37,138 nt of DNA from Streptomyces hydrogenans (GCF_014656075.1 NZ_BNBS01000080.1:1-37138); one strand, 5' to 3'; shown: positions 1 through 7,587, numbered from the stretch's first letter. Notes: generated by a model from the sequence alone, not told the origin. Numbers and translations: made by a program.

Positions 1-788
1 GTCGGGCCACCCGCCCGGCCACCACGCCGGGTGCCGTCGTCGAGGCCGCTCCGGCCGTGGTCGAGGCCCCCGTGGCCCCGGTCGTCGAGGAGCCGGCCGG
101 CCGGCCGCGCCGCCGCGCGGTCCGCAAGGCGTCCAGCCCCGTGACGGCCACGGCCCCGGCCGAGGCGATCGTGGTCATCCCGGCCCCGGTCGCGGAGGCT
201 CCGGCCGTCGCGGCGCCCGTCGCCGAGACCCCGGTCGTCGAGGAGGCCCCCAAGGCCCCGCGCAAGCGCGCCGCCGCCAAGAAGACGGCCCCCGCCGTCA
301 CCGAGGCACCGGCCGCCGAGGAAGCCCCCAAGGCCCCCCGCAAGCGGACCACCGCCAAGAAGGCCGCCCCCGCGGCCACCGAGGCACCCGCCACCGAGAC
401 CCCGGTCGCCGAGGAGGCCCCCAAGGCCCCGCGCAAGCGCGCCGCCGCCAAGAAGACGGCCCCCGCCGTCACCGAGGCACCGGCCGCCGAGGAAGCCCCC
501 AAGGCCCCCCGCAAGCGCGCCGCCGCCAAGAAGGCCGCCCCCGCGGCCACCGAGGCACCCGCCACCGAGACCCCGGTCGCCGAGGAAGCCCCCAAGGCTC
601 CCCGCAAGCGCGCCGCCGCCAAGAAGACGGCCGCGGCCGTGGCGCCGGACGCGTCGGAGCCGCAGACCGCGGCGCCCCGTCGGCGCACGGTGAAGAAGGC
701 CGCCGCCGAGGCCCCGGCCGAGGAGGCGCCCAAGGCCCCGCGCAAGCGGGCCCCCCGGAAGACCGCCCCGGCCCAGCCGGAGGCGTGA
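1..788 (+). CDS. C-terminal tail of a truncated gene: Ala/Pro/Lys/Arg-rich repeat region
   Basis: The reading frame is open to the left edge (first full codon at 3) and ends with TGA at 786-788, so only about 260 C-terminal residues are present. All of them are low complexity: blocks of the type EAPKAPRKRAAAKK alternate with Ala/Pro/Glu/Val linkers, giving a strongly basic, probably disordered tail. Such lysine-rich tails resemble those of actinobacterial nucleic-acid-binding proteins (histone-like proteins, RNA helicases, RNase E type enzymes) and may bind RNA or DNA; that is inference. From memory of Streptomyces gene order a DEAD-box RNA helicase would fit here, but no catalytic motif lies inside the window, so the identity stays open. 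A strong hairpin terminator follows 25 bases after the stop. Confidence 0.75.
   Translation, partial: RATRPATTPGAVVEAAPAVVEAPVAPVVEEPAGRPRRRAVRKASSPVTATAPAEAIVVIPAPVAEAPAVAAPVAETPVVEEAPKAPRKRAAAKKTAPAVTEAPAAEEAPKAPRKRTTAKKAAPAATEAPATETPVAEEAPKAPRKRAAAKKTAPAVTEAPAAEEAPKAPRKRAAAKKAAPAATEAPATETPVAEEAPKAPRKRAAAKKTAAAVAPDASEPQTAAPRRRTVKKAAAEAPAEEAPKAPRKRAPRKTAPAQPEA
240..634 (+). repeat. 171-bp in-frame tandem repeat in the basic tail
   Basis: Two nearly identical 171-bp units (240-410 and 411-581) and a third partial copy (582 to about 634) encode a 57-residue unit. Each unit holds two basic blocks with the core KAPRKR, separated by acidic Ala/Pro/Thr linkers. The only clear block difference is RKRTTAKK in the first unit against RKRAAAKK in the second. 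The very high nucleotide identity suggests recent duplication, so copy number probably differs between strains. Confidence 0.85.
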
Positions 789-813
789 CGCCCCGCCCGG
801 TCCACCGGGCATG

Positions 814-850
814 ACGAAGGCCCGGCCCCCGCAAGGGGCCGGGCCTTCGT
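814..850 (+). terminator. Strong intrinsic hairpin terminator
   Basis: A perfect 16-bp stem (814-829 with 835-850) encloses a 5-nt loop. It lies between the repeat-tail gene and the next gene on the same strand. There is no U-tract, which is usual for actinobacterial terminators. Confidence 0.85.
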
Positions 851-881
851 CGTCCCCGGCGACCGGAGCGCCACCTCCGGT

Positions 882-887
882 TACAGT
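882..887 (+). promoter_or_regulatory. -10 box of a leaderless hydrolase transcript
   Basis: TACAGT ends 6 nt before the ATG at 894 and no Shine-Dalgarno sequence is visible, so transcription probably starts at or next to the start codon. Confidence 0.55.
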
Positions 888-893
888 CCTTGC

Positions 894-1796
894 ATGAGCA
901 AGCCCCGCTCCCTGGACCTCCCCCCGCGCACCCGGGCCCACCGCCTGGAGACCGTGCGCGGCGGCTTCGCCGTGCTCGACGCCGAGCCGTCCGGCGAGCG
1001 GCGGGGCACGGTGCTGATGCTGCCCGGGTACACCGGCAGCAAGGAGGACTTCCTGGCGCTGCTCGGGCCGCTGAGCGAGGCCGGTCACCGCGTCGTCGCC
1101 GTCGACGGACGCGGGCAGAACGAGTCGTACGGCCCCCGGGGCCGCGCCGCCTACCGCCGGCGGGCGCTCGCGCTCGACGCGGTCGCGCAGGCGGTGGCGC
1201 TGCGGGACGGCCCGGTGCATCTGCTCGGGCACTCCTTCGGCGGGCTCGTCGCCCGCTCGGCCGCCGTGCTCGCCCCGCGCGCCTTCCGCTCGCTGACGCT
1301 GCTCTCCTCCGGCCCCGGCCGGGTCGCCCGCCCCCAGCGGGTCCGGATCCGGGCGCTGCGCGCCGGGCACGCGCTGCTGGCGAAGGACCGGGTGTGGCGC
1401 ACCACCCGCTGGCTGGACAGCCGGGGCGAGCAGCCGGACGAGGCCGTGGACTCGGACGAGCTGGTGGGCTTCCTGCGCCGCCGCTGGATGCTGACGAAGG
1501 TCTCCCAGCTGTCCGGCGCGGGCCGGCTGCTGCTGCGCGACCCGGACGGCGAGGCGGAGCTGGCCGGCCTGGCGCTGCCCACGCACCTGGCGTACGGCTC
1601 CGAGGAGATGGTCTGGCCGCCGGCCGAGCTGGCGGCGGCCGCCGCCCGTACCGGCGCGCACCACACGGTGGTGGAGGGCGCGGGCCACTCCCCCAACGTC
1701 TCCCACCCGCGCGAGCTGGCCGAGCGCCTCACCGCCTTCTGGCAGCGCGTGGACGCGCCGGCCCACCGGGCGGCGAAGGTCAGTACTGCGCCCTGA
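894..1796 (+). CDS. Alpha/beta-fold hydrolase
   Basis: This 300-residue protein has the alpha/beta-hydrolase layout: MLPGYTGSK near residues 42-50 (oxyanion region), the nucleophile elbow GHSFGG at 112-117 with Ser114, and a C-terminal GAGHSPN carrying the catalytic His265. The acid is probably Glu237 or Glu238 in YGSEEM, where most relatives carry Asp. There is no signal peptide, so it is likely a cytoplasmic esterase, lipase or lysophospholipase-like enzyme; the substrate cannot be read from sequence. The ATG at 894 lies 6 nt downstream of TACAGT, which suggests a leaderless mRNA. Its 3' end overlaps the convergent NYN gene by 17 bp. Confidence 0.9.
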   Translation: MSKPRSLDLPPRTRAHRLETVRGGFAVLDAEPSGERRGTVLMLPGYTGSKEDFLALLGPLSEAGHRVVAVDGRGQNESYGPRGRAAYRRRALALDAVAQAVALRDGPVHLLGHSFGGLVARSAAVLAPRAFRSLTLLSSGPGRVARPQRVRIRALRAGHALLAKDRVWRTTRWLDSRGEQPDEAVDSDELVGFLRRRWMLTKVSQLSGAGRLLLRDPDGEAELAGLALPTHLAYGSEEMVWPPAELAAAAARTGAHHTVVEGAGHSPNVSHPRELAERLTAFWQRVDAPAHRAAKVSTAP

Positions 1797-2718
1797 GGTG
1801 CTGCCAGAAGCCGTCGCGCAGGGCGCGCCGGAGGCCGCCGTGGCCGCGCAGCGAGCGGCTGAGCCGGGACTCTGCCTCGACGAGGAGGTCCTGGTCGTAG
1901 GCGGCGGGGAGGTACGGGTCGCCGGGCAGGAGTTCGGCGAGCCGGTCGCGGCCGCGTTCGCCGAGCCAGGTGGCGGCGATCTGGGCGCCGACGAAGCGGA
2001 CCTCGTCGCGCGAGGGCGGCGGCTCGGCCTCGTTCTCGTACATGGTGACCGGGCGCCGGGTGACGTACGGCCGGCAGAACTCCAGGTCGAAGGTGCGCTG
2101 GCTGTCGACCTCCCAGAGCAGCGCCTCGGCCTGGTTGGGTCCGTCGGCGGCCTCGATGCCCCAGAGGTGGACGCGGGCGCCGTAGCCCTGGGCGGCCTCG
2201 ACGGCGGAGACCAGGTCCTCGTCGCCTCCGACGAGGGCGGCGTCGCTGATGGCGCGGTGGCGGGCGAGGGACTCCAGGTCCGTGCGGATGAGGGAGTCGA
2301 CGCCCTTCTGCTGGTTGTTGGCGTTGAGGTTGCCGAGGCGGACCTTGACGTCCGGGAGCTCGGCGATGGACTGCTGCTCGGGGGTGTGGATGCGGCGGCG
2401 GGCGCCGTCGTACCAGTAGACGCGCAGCAGCCGGCTGTCGGCGAAGATCGTCCGGGCGGTGTCGATGAACGCCTCGATGAGGCCCTCGGCGTCGAGGTCG
2501 AAGGAGCGCCGGTCCTCGGTGCCCGTCACCAGCAACCCGGCCGAAGCATGGACGTAACCGGCGTCGACGAAGATGGCGTGGGTGGACGGGGTCTTGGCGA
2601 CCTCGGCCAGCATCCGTCTCAGGAGCTCATTGGTGCGCTCCAGGCGGGCCTCCAGCGCGCCGAGGGCGCGCGGGATGTCGTCGGCGGGGGGTGGCGGGGC
2701 GTTCAGGGCGTCGTTCAT
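1780..2718 (-). CDS. NYN domain (PIN-like) nuclease-family protein
   Basis: This 312-residue protein has the NYN/LabA-type acidic signature: IFVDAGY at 49-55 (Asp52), KGVDSLIRTDL at 138-148 (Asp141, Asp147) and GGDEDL at 164-169 (Asp166, Asp168). In PIN-like folds these residues bind the metal for RNA cleavage. An N-terminal helical segment (about 15-42) precedes the domain, and the C-terminal 100 residues look like a LabA-type accessory region. It is therefore probably a cytoplasmic RNA-processing or RNA-binding protein; targets are unknown. The ATG at 2718 follows GACAAT (2727-2732 on this strand) by 8 nt with no ribosome site, so the mRNA may be leaderless. Its end overlaps the convergent hydrolase gene by 17 bp. 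Confidence 0.85.
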   Translation of the reverse strand: MNDALNAPPPPADDIPRALGALEARLERTNELLRRMLAEVAKTPSTHAIFVDAGYVHASAGLLVTGTEDRRSFDLDAEGLIEAFIDTARTIFADSRLLRVYWYDGARRRIHTPEQQSIAELPDVKVRLGNLNANNQQKGVDSLIRTDLESLARHRAISDAALVGGDEDLVSAVEAAQGYGARVHLWGIEAADGPNQAEALLWEVDSQRTFDLEFCRPYVTRRPVTMYENEAEPPPSRDEVRFVGAQIAATWLGERGRDRLAELLPGDPYLPAAYDQDLLVEAESRLSRSLRGHGGLRRALRDGFWQHLRAQY

Positions 2719-2792
2719 CGGCCCTCATTGTCCGCTGCGGGAGGGCGGGCCGCCACATCCCTTACCCGCGAGTAGTTAGCCATCCAAAAATT

Positions 2793-2809
2793 TTCCTTAG
2801 CGTAAGGAA
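2793..2809. promoter_or_regulatory. Perfect AT-rich inverted repeat in a divergent intergenic region (operator candidate)
   Basis: TTCCTTA-GCG-TAAGGAA has perfect 7-bp arms and lies between the NYN gene (-) and the small conserved gene (+). A second imperfect palindrome, TTACCCGCGAGTAG, sits at 2762-2775. Both are AT-rich for this genome and look like repressor sites. Which regulator binds is unknown. Confidence 0.4.
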
Positions 2810-2892
2810 TGTTCTGGGCGGCTCCGCCGTTGGACACATACGTACGCAAGTTCTCCGTATGGAGGATCAACTCGGACGAAGGGAGAAGCCAC

Positions 2893-3045
2893 ATGCGCTT
2901 CGAAATCCTGCGCCTCGACGACGTCGACGGTACGCCCGTCGACTCGACCGTCGTGGACGCCGCCTCCGTCAACCGGATCGTGCAGCAGGCCGCCGCTGTC
3001 GGCCAGCGCATCTGGATCCGACCCGCAGAGACCTCGGCCTCGTAA
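2893..3045 (+). CDS. Small conserved actinobacterial protein, 50 residues
   Basis: The gene encodes MRFEILRLDD... ending in RPAETSAS. GGGAGAAG lies 5 nt before the ATG and fixes this start, which excludes a longer in-frame extension. The composition is that of a real coding frame, and I recall near-identical 50-residue hypothetical proteins in many Streptomyces. It has no signal peptide, membrane segment or cysteine. The length and the beta-strand / Val-Asp-rich / helix pattern suggest a small compact fold; no function is known to me. It has its own upstream region of about 170 bp with two palindromes, and a strong shared terminator lies between it and the convergent marC-like gene. Confidence 0.8.
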   Translation: MRFEILRLDDVDGTPVDSTVVDAASVNRIVQQAAAVGQRIWIRPAETSAS

Positions 3046-3069
3046 CGGCTTCGGTCCACACCACGCACC

Positions 3070-3115
3070 GCGCCCCCGCGTGGACTCCGCCTCGGCGGAA
3101 TCCGCACGGGGGCGC
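3070..3115. terminator. Bidirectional hairpin terminator
   Basis: Two 22-nt arms (3070-3091 and 3094-3115) pair with only two mismatches and one G-U. The hairpin lies between the small + strand gene and the convergent MarC-family gene, so it can serve both. Confidence 0.8.
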
Positions 3116-3134
3116 AGTGGTGTCCGGCCCCGGG

Positions 3135-3740
3135 TCAGGAGCCCCGGACGACCTGGGTGACGCCGTTGATGATCTGCTGCACGGCGATCGCGGAGAGCAT
3201 CATGCCGGCGAGCCGGGTGACGAGGACGACGCCGCCGTCCTTGATGACGCGGATGATCACCAGCGAGTAGCGCATGGTCAGCCAGAGCACGACGTGCATG
3301 GCCGCGATGGCGGTCCAGACGGAGATCTGGGCGGAGGCGCTGTCGGCGTGCTGGACGGCGAGGATGACGGAGACGATCGCGCCGGGCCCGGCGAGCAGCG
3401 GCATGCCGAGCGGGACGAGGGCGACGTTGACGTCCTTGGTCTGCTTCGGCTCGTCGGTCTTGCCGGTGAGCAGGTCGAGCGCGATGAGCAGCAGCAGGAG
3501 GCCGCCCGCGATCATCAGGGCGGGCACGGAGACGTGCAGGTAGTCCAGGATCTGCTGGCCGAGCAGGCCGAAGACGGTGATGACGCCGAAGGCGACCGCC
3601 ACGGCCTGCCAGGCCATCCGGCGCTGGACCTTGGCCGGGCGGCCGGAGGTCAGCGCCAGGAAGATCGGCGTGATGCCGGGCGGATCCATGATCACGAAGA
3701 GGGTGAGGAAGAGGGAGCCGAAGACGGCGAGGTCGAACAC
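3135..3740 (-). CDS. MarC/YhgN family integral membrane protein
   Basis: This 201-residue protein is very hydrophobic, with about six predicted membrane segments (FDLAVFGSLFLTLFVIMDPP at the start, ALMIAGGLLLLLIALDLL, LLAGPGAIVSVILAV, and so on). The N-terminal IMDPPGITPIFLALT and the central GMPLLAGPGAIV are typical of the MarC family (PF01914). Length matches the usual 200 or so residues. Despite the name, the family has no proven role in multiple antibiotic resistance and its transport substrate is unknown. I chose the GTG at 3738-3740 because MFDLAVFGS is the normal family start; a longer frame would add about 32 Pro/Arg-rich residues outside the family. It lies 187 bp downstream of the PHP gene on the same strand, with a hairpin between them. 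Confidence 0.88.
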   Translation of the reverse strand: MFDLAVFGSLFLTLFVIMDPPGITPIFLALTSGRPAKVQRRMAWQAVAVAFGVITVFGLLGQQILDYLHVSVPALMIAGGLLLLLIALDLLTGKTDEPKQTKDVNVALVPLGMPLLAGPGAIVSVILAVQHADSASAQISVWTAIAAMHVVLWLTMRYSLVIIRVIKDGGVVLVTRLAGMMLSAIAVQQIINGVTQVVRGS

Positions 3741-3821
3741 AGTGAAGCGCCTTGCGGGTGAGGGTCGAACAGGGGTGTGGGGCAGGGCCGGAATGAATGG
3801 TTCCGGACCTGGGGCAGGCGT

Positions 3822-3859
3822 GCCCCGCCACCGCACGACGGACGTGCGGGGCTCGGGGC
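3822..3859 (-). terminator. Hairpin downstream of the PHP gene
   Basis: CCGCACG/CGTGCGG (3831-3837 with 3843-3849) is extended by GCCCCG/CGGGGC (3822-3827 with 3854-3859) across a small internal loop. It lies between the PHP and MarC genes on the minus strand and may end the PHP transcript or form part of the MarC leader. Confidence 0.45.
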
Positions 3860-3918
3860 GGTACGGGCGCGGGCGGGGCAGCGCGGCGCCCCGCCGTCAC
3901 ACGACGACGGGGAGGGGC

Positions 3919-3931
3919 GGACAGGCCCTAG
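3919..3931 (-). repeat. Solo end of a palindromic repeat at the PHP stop codon
   Basis: GGACAGGCCCTAG repeats 13 terminal bases of the 169-bp inverted-repeat element at 33453-33621. As in that element, the CTAG contains the TAG stop of the adjacent gene, here the PHP gene. No matching second end is visible within the next few hundred bases, so it may be an eroded copy or coincidence. Confidence 0.4.
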
Positions 3932-4791
3932 GCGCGGACTCCGCCGGCGCCGGGGACGGGGAAGGCGCCGGTCGCACGGCGGGTGATCTCGCCGTAGATC
4001 TCGGGGTCGGTGGTGTACTCCCCGAGCCGGCAGGTCTTGCGGCTGCCGTGGTAGTCGCTGGAGCCGGTGACCAGCAGGCCCAGCTCCTTGGCGAGCCCGC
4101 GCAGCCGCGCACGGGTGGGCTCGTCGTGGTCCATGTGGTCGACCTCGATGCCGTCGAGTCCGGCCTCGGCCAGGGCGGCGAGGGCGGACTCGGGCACGAC
4201 CTGGCCGCGCTTGACGGCGGCCGGGTGGGCGAGGACCGTGACCCCGCCGGCGGCCTTGACCAGGCGGATCGCGTCCGCCGGGTCCAGCTCGTGCTTCTCC
4301 ACGTGGGCGCGGCCGCCGTCGGCGATCCACTCGGTGGTGAAGGCGCCGGAGACGTCCGGGACGACGCCCAGCTCGACCAGCGCCTCGGCGACGTGCGGGC
4401 GGCCCACGGAGCCGTCGCCGGCGATCCGGGCGACCTGCTCCCAGGTGACCGGGACGCCGAGCAGCTGGAGCTTCGCCACCATGGCCCGGGCGCGCGGCAC
4501 CCGGTCGTCGCGGACCAGCTCGCGCTCGGCGAGCAGGGCCGGCTCCTCCGGGTCGAAGAGGTAGGCGAGCATGTGCAGGCCGATGCCGTCGAGCCGGCAG
4601 GAGAGCTCCGCGCCGGGGACGACGGTCAGGCCCTCGGGCGCGGCGGCGATCGCCTCGGCGTGCCCGCGGGTGGTGTCGTGGTCGGTGAGCGCGACGACGT
4701 CGAGCCCGGCCGCCACGGCGTTCCGCACCAGCTCGGCGGGGGTGTCGGTGCCGTCGGAGGCCGTGGAGTGGCTGTGCAGGTCGATGCGCAC
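3928..4791 (-). CDS. PHP domain metal-dependent phosphoesterase (RNase AM/TrpH-like)
   Basis: This 287-residue protein has all the main PHP motifs: DLHSHS at 4-9 (His6, His8), LTDHDT at 35-40, PGAELSC near 60, a central AHPAA and a late SSDYHGS. Length and order match the single-domain YciV/TrpH group, which includes RNase AM and 3',5'-nucleotide bisphosphate phosphatases; which reaction it performs is inferred from family only. It should be cytoplasmic and bind two or three divalent metals. The start is GTG at 4789-4791 with GGAGA about 10 nt upstream, and a -10 box TATGCT lies at 4834-4839. The TAG stop sits within a CTAG that begins the short repeat remnant described separately. Confidence 0.9.
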   Translation of the reverse strand: MRIDLHSHSTASDGTDTPAELVRNAVAAGLDVVALTDHDTTRGHAEAIAAAPEGLTVVPGAELSCRLDGIGLHMLAYLFDPEEPALLAERELVRDDRVPRARAMVAKLQLLGVPVTWEQVARIAGDGSVGRPHVAEALVELGVVPDVSGAFTTEWIADGGRAHVEKHELDPADAIRLVKAAGGVTVLAHPAAVKRGQVVPESALAALAEAGLDGIEVDHMDHDEPTRARLRGLAKELGLLVTGSSDYHGSRKTCRLGEYTTDPEIYGEITRRATGAFPVPGAGGVRA

Positions 4792-4833
4792 GACGCGGTT
4801 CTCCAGGGGCTCGGCACGGACGAGTGACGCTCC

Positions 4834-4839
4834 AGCATA
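4834..4839 (-). promoter_or_regulatory. -10 box for the PHP gene
   Basis: TATGCT on the minus strand predicts a start of transcription about 35 nt before the GTG start. The leader would then include the GGAGA ribosome site. Confidence 0.45.
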
Positions 4840-4915
4840 GCGGGCGCCACCCGTCCAGGTGTACGGATCCGATCCCCCGGTCGCCCATTACGAGCCCGGG
4901 ATGTCCGACGGGCCG

Positions 4916-5554
4916 TCAGCCCAGCAGGCGCGGGGTGAGCGCCCCGCAGGGCAGCAGCTCGACCTCGGCGCCCGCGTCGCGCAGGTCGGTGAGGACGAGC
5001 TCGTCGTACATCAGCAGCCCGGACTGCTCGGGCCAGACGATCGCCCAGAGCCAGAGCCCGCGGGCCTCGCCAGCGAAGACGGCCCGGTCGTGGGGGGTGC
5101 CGGTGACGTGCCAGAGCGGGGTCGGACGGCCGGCGGCCAGCACCTTGGCCTGCGGCGGCTTGTCGATGGCCATGCCGGAGCCGGGGTCGGGGCCGTCGAT
5201 GCCGGCGTACCGGGCGCCGAGGCCGACGCCCAGCTCCTCGGCGACGAGCAGCAGCTCGCCGATGCCGCCGAGCGGCCCGGGCCCGGAGCAGGCGACGGCG
5301 GTGGCCCGCCCGCCGCTGCGGTCGTCACCGGCGTAGGCGACCCCGGTGAAGAGCCAGCCGACGGGGAGCGGCCAGGGCATCCAGACGGGCACCTGCGAAC
5401 GGTGCACGACGACGCCGAGGGCTTCGACACTGGGCGGGATCACCGGCTGGAGCGGATGCACGGGTCCGTGTACGTCGCACTGCCAGGAGTCGGCGAAGAG
5501 ACCGGGCGCCCTGACCCGGCCACCGCACTTCGGACAACTGGGTTCGCCCCTCAT
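4916..5554 (-). CDS. Zinc-ribbon protein of unknown function (DUF6758-like)
   Basis: The 212-residue protein begins MRGEPSCPKCGGRV and continues to WQCDVHG, a CxxC...CxxH pattern that looks like a small zinc ribbon spanning about residues 7-32. The remainder is a soluble alpha/beta-looking domain with no catalytic motif I recognise. From memory it matches a Streptomyces-restricted family named DUF6758. I prefer the ATG at 5552-5554; a TTG 9 nt upstream is the alternative. It is divergent from the MFS gene, with about 157 bp between starts. Its function, and whether it binds zinc, are not established here. Confidence 0.75.
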   Translation of the reverse strand: MRGEPSCPKCGGRVRAPGLFADSWQCDVHGPVHPLQPVIPPSVEALGVVVHRSQVPVWMPWPLPVGWLFTGVAYAGDDRSGGRATAVACSGPGPLGGIGELLLVAEELGVGLGARYAGIDGPDPGSGMAIDKPPQAKVLAAGRPTPLWHVTGTPHDRAVFAGEARGLWLWAIVWPEQSGLLMYDELVLTDLRDAGAEVELLPCGALTPRLLG

Positions 5555-5675
5555 AGGGCTCAACGGTCCTACCGCGCGCGCCTCCCGTCAAGGACGTCCG
5601 CCGCCGATCACCCGTCCGGCCCGCGCCCCGCCACCCGGGCGTCCGTACGGCCCGGCCCGGACATATAGATGTAGC

Positions 5676-5705
5676 TTGCACTCATTAGGTTGCCTAACTT
5701 ATCGT
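5676..5705 (+). promoter_or_regulatory. MFS promoter with a palindromic operator in the spacer
   Basis: A -35 box TTGCAC (5676-5681) and a -10 box TATCGT (5700-5705) are separated by 18 nt. The spacer contains the perfect inverted repeat TTAGG-TTG-CCTAA (5685-5697), placed where a MarR- or TetR-type repressor would block RNA polymerase. The -10 box ends 6 nt before the ATG, so the transcript should be leaderless. Confidence 0.6.
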
Positions 5706-5711
5706 GTGCAT

Positions 5712-6992
5712 ATGGCACTCACTTCGACGCCGAGGAGCGGCCCCATGGAGCAGCGAACGGAAGACCCCCTCGAAACGGCCGAGACGCCCGGCGGCGGGCT
5801 CCTGCGCCAGCCCCCCGCCGTCTGGGCCACGGCCGGCGCCTCCGTCGTCGCCTTCATGGGCATCGGCCTCGTCGACCCGATCCTGCCGTCCATCGCCCAG
5901 GGCCTCGACGCCACCCCGAGCCAGGTCTCCCTGCTCTTCACCTCGTACTTCCTCATCACCGCCGTCGCGATGCTCGTCACCGGATTCGTCTCCAGCCGGA
6001 TCGGCGGCAAGCGCACCCTCCTCGCCGGCCTCGCCCTGGTCGTCGTCTTCGCCGCGCTCGCCGGCACCTCGGACTCCGTCGGCGAGCTCGTCGGCTTCCG
6101 CGCCGGCTGGGGCCTCGGCAACGCGCTCTTCGTCTCCACCTCGCTCGCCGTGATCGTCGGCGCGGCGGCGGGCGGCAGCGCGGCCGCGATCCTCCTGTAC
6201 GAGTCGGCGCTCGGCCTCGGCATGGCCTGCGGGCCGCTGCTCGGCGCCCTGCTCGGCGACGCCAGCTGGCGCTACCCGTTCTTCGGCACCGCCGCGCTCA
6301 TGGCGATCGGCTTCGCCTGCATCGCGGTCTTCCTGAAGGAGCAGCCCAGGCCGGCCCGGAAGACCTCGCTGCTCGACCCGGTCAAGGCGCTCGGACACGG
6401 CGGGCTCGCCTCGGCCGCCGCGGCCGCCTTCTTCTACAACTACGCGTTCTTCACCGTGCTCGCCTTCACGCCGTTCGTGCTGAACATGACGCCGTACAGG
6501 TCGGGCGCGGTCTTCTTCGCCTGGGGCGTGCTGCTCGCCGTCTTCTCGGTCCTCGTCGCGCCGCGCCTCCAGCGGCGCCTCGGCTCGCTGACGGTGCTGG
6601 CGGGTTCCCTGGTGCTGCTCGCCGCGGACGTGCTCGTCCTCGGATACGGCGACCACACCACGGCCGTCGTCTGCACGGTGCTGTCCGGCGCCTTCATCGG
6701 CGTGAACAACACCGTCTTCACCGAACTGGCCCTCGGCGTCTCCGACGCCCCCCGTCCGGTGGCCAGCGCCGGCTACAACTTCGTCCGCTGGTTCGCGGCG
6801 GCCGCCGCCCCCTACCTCGCGCCGAAGATCGAGGAGTGGAGCGACGTGCGCATGCCGTTCGTCGTCGCGGCCCTCGCCGCCGTCGTCGGCGCCGGGATCG
6901 TGGTCGTCCGCCGCGCCTCCCTCACGCACGACGCCCGGGAGCAGGCGCCGAAGCACGCCACCGAGGACGGCGTCAACGCCTTCGCGAGCTGA
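5712..6992 (+). CDS. MFS transporter (drug efflux type)
   Basis: This 426-residue protein has the 12-helix layout of the major facilitator superfamily. A cytoplasmic N-terminus of about 35 residues precedes helix 1 (VWATAGASVVAFMGIGLVDP). The motif-A-like loop between helices 2 and 3 reads GFVSSRIGGKRTLL, and a motif-C-like stretch ESALGLGMACGPLLGALLG lies in helix 5, a hallmark of proton-coupled exporters. The GLVDPILPSIA start resembles DHA1-type drug exporters. ATG 5712 is favoured because a -10 box lies 6 nt upstream; ATG 5744 is the alternative. An operator-like palindrome in the promoter suggests induction by substrate through a repressor encoded elsewhere. It ends 4 bp before the convergent SUFU gene. 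Confidence 0.9.
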   Translation: MALTSTPRSGPMEQRTEDPLETAETPGGGLLRQPPAVWATAGASVVAFMGIGLVDPILPSIAQGLDATPSQVSLLFTSYFLITAVAMLVTGFVSSRIGGKRTLLAGLALVVVFAALAGTSDSVGELVGFRAGWGLGNALFVSTSLAVIVGAAAGGSAAAILLYESALGLGMACGPLLGALLGDASWRYPFFGTAALMAIGFACIAVFLKEQPRPARKTSLLDPVKALGHGGLASAAAAAFFYNYAFFTVLAFTPFVLNMTPYRSGAVFFAWGVLLAVFSVLVAPRLQRRLGSLTVLAGSLVLLAADVLVLGYGDHTTAVVCTVLSGAFIGVNNTVFTELALGVSDAPRPVASAGYNFVRWFAAAAAPYLAPKIEEWSDVRMPFVVAALAAVVGAGIVVVRRASLTHDAREQAPKHATEDGVNAFAS

Positions 6993-6996
6993 GCCC

Positions 6997-7587
6997 TCAG
7001 TCCAGGGACACGGACCCGCGCAGCGGATCGCGCAGGTCCGTGCCCTTCGCGAGCCAGCGCTCCTCCAGGGCCTGGGCGCCGTGCACCCGCTTCCAGGCGG
7101 CCTCGTTCGGGGTCATCGGCAGCAGGGGCAGGAAGCGGACCGGGTCCATCGGCTCGTCCAGCTCCAGGTCCTCCACCAGACCGCCCGACCCGGCGACCAG
7201 GACCGAGCTGAAACCGGCCCCCGGCCACAATGGCCCGCCGAGGTCCAGCGAGGCGCCGGGGGCCACGATCACGCCCTCCACCTGCGGGGTCGCGGCGAGC
7301 ACCGCGAGCGGGCGCAGCACCTTGTCGGTGTCGGCGCGCCCAAGGCGCACGGTCAGGACCAGCTCGGCGCGCGGGCCCTTCACGGGGTCGGCGAGCGCGG
7401 CCGTCGGGTCGGCCATCGGGGCGGCCGACATGCCGAGCGTGGCGTAGCGCACGAGCCCGGCCTCCGCGTCGACGAAGCGGAGCACCTCGATGCGGTCGGT
7501 GCCGAGGAAGGTCACCGCCGCCCGCGCGTCCGGTTCACCCAGGGCCGTGCGGAGCCGGGCTTCGACGAGTGCAAGAACTTCTCCCAT
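6997..7587 (-). CDS. Suppressor-of-fused (SUFU) domain protein
   Basis: This 196-residue soluble protein begins MGEVLALVEARLRTALG and contains FLGTDRIEVLRF and a central PRAELVLTVR, followed by AWKRVHGAQALEERW near the C-terminus. The arrangement matches bacterial SUFU-domain proteins (PF05076) as I remember them. Bacterial members lack a hedgehog pathway; several are immunity-like or of unknown role, and no toxin gene is adjacent here. ATG 7587 is chosen over upstream starts because TATGCT lies 6 nt before it on this strand, giving a leaderless transcript. The gene is convergent with the MFS gene, 4 bp apart, with no room for a terminator except a tiny palindrome CTGAGCCCTCAG. Confidence 0.72.
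   Translation of the reverse strand: MGEVLALVEARLRTALGEPDARAAVTFLGTDRIEVLRFVDAEAGLVRYATLGMSAAPMADPTAALADPVKGPRAELVLTVRLGRADTDKVLRPLAVLAATPQVEGVIVAPGASLDLGGPLWPGAGFSSVLVAGSGGLVEDLELDEPMDPVRFLPLLPMTPNEAAWKRVHGAQALEERWLAKGTDLRDPLRGSVSLD

Noticed and set aside
2786..2809. Minus-strand hairpin TTCCTTA/TAAGGAA followed by AATTTTT as an intrinsic terminator
   Set aside because: The stem has only 7 mostly weak pairs, and no minus-strand gene ends just upstream; an operator is more likely.
3692..4888. Long open frames opposite or overlapping the PHP, marC and other genes, many Arg/Pro/Ala-rich
   Set aside because: They are out-of-frame shadows of real genes, produced by high GC, and lack family motifs.
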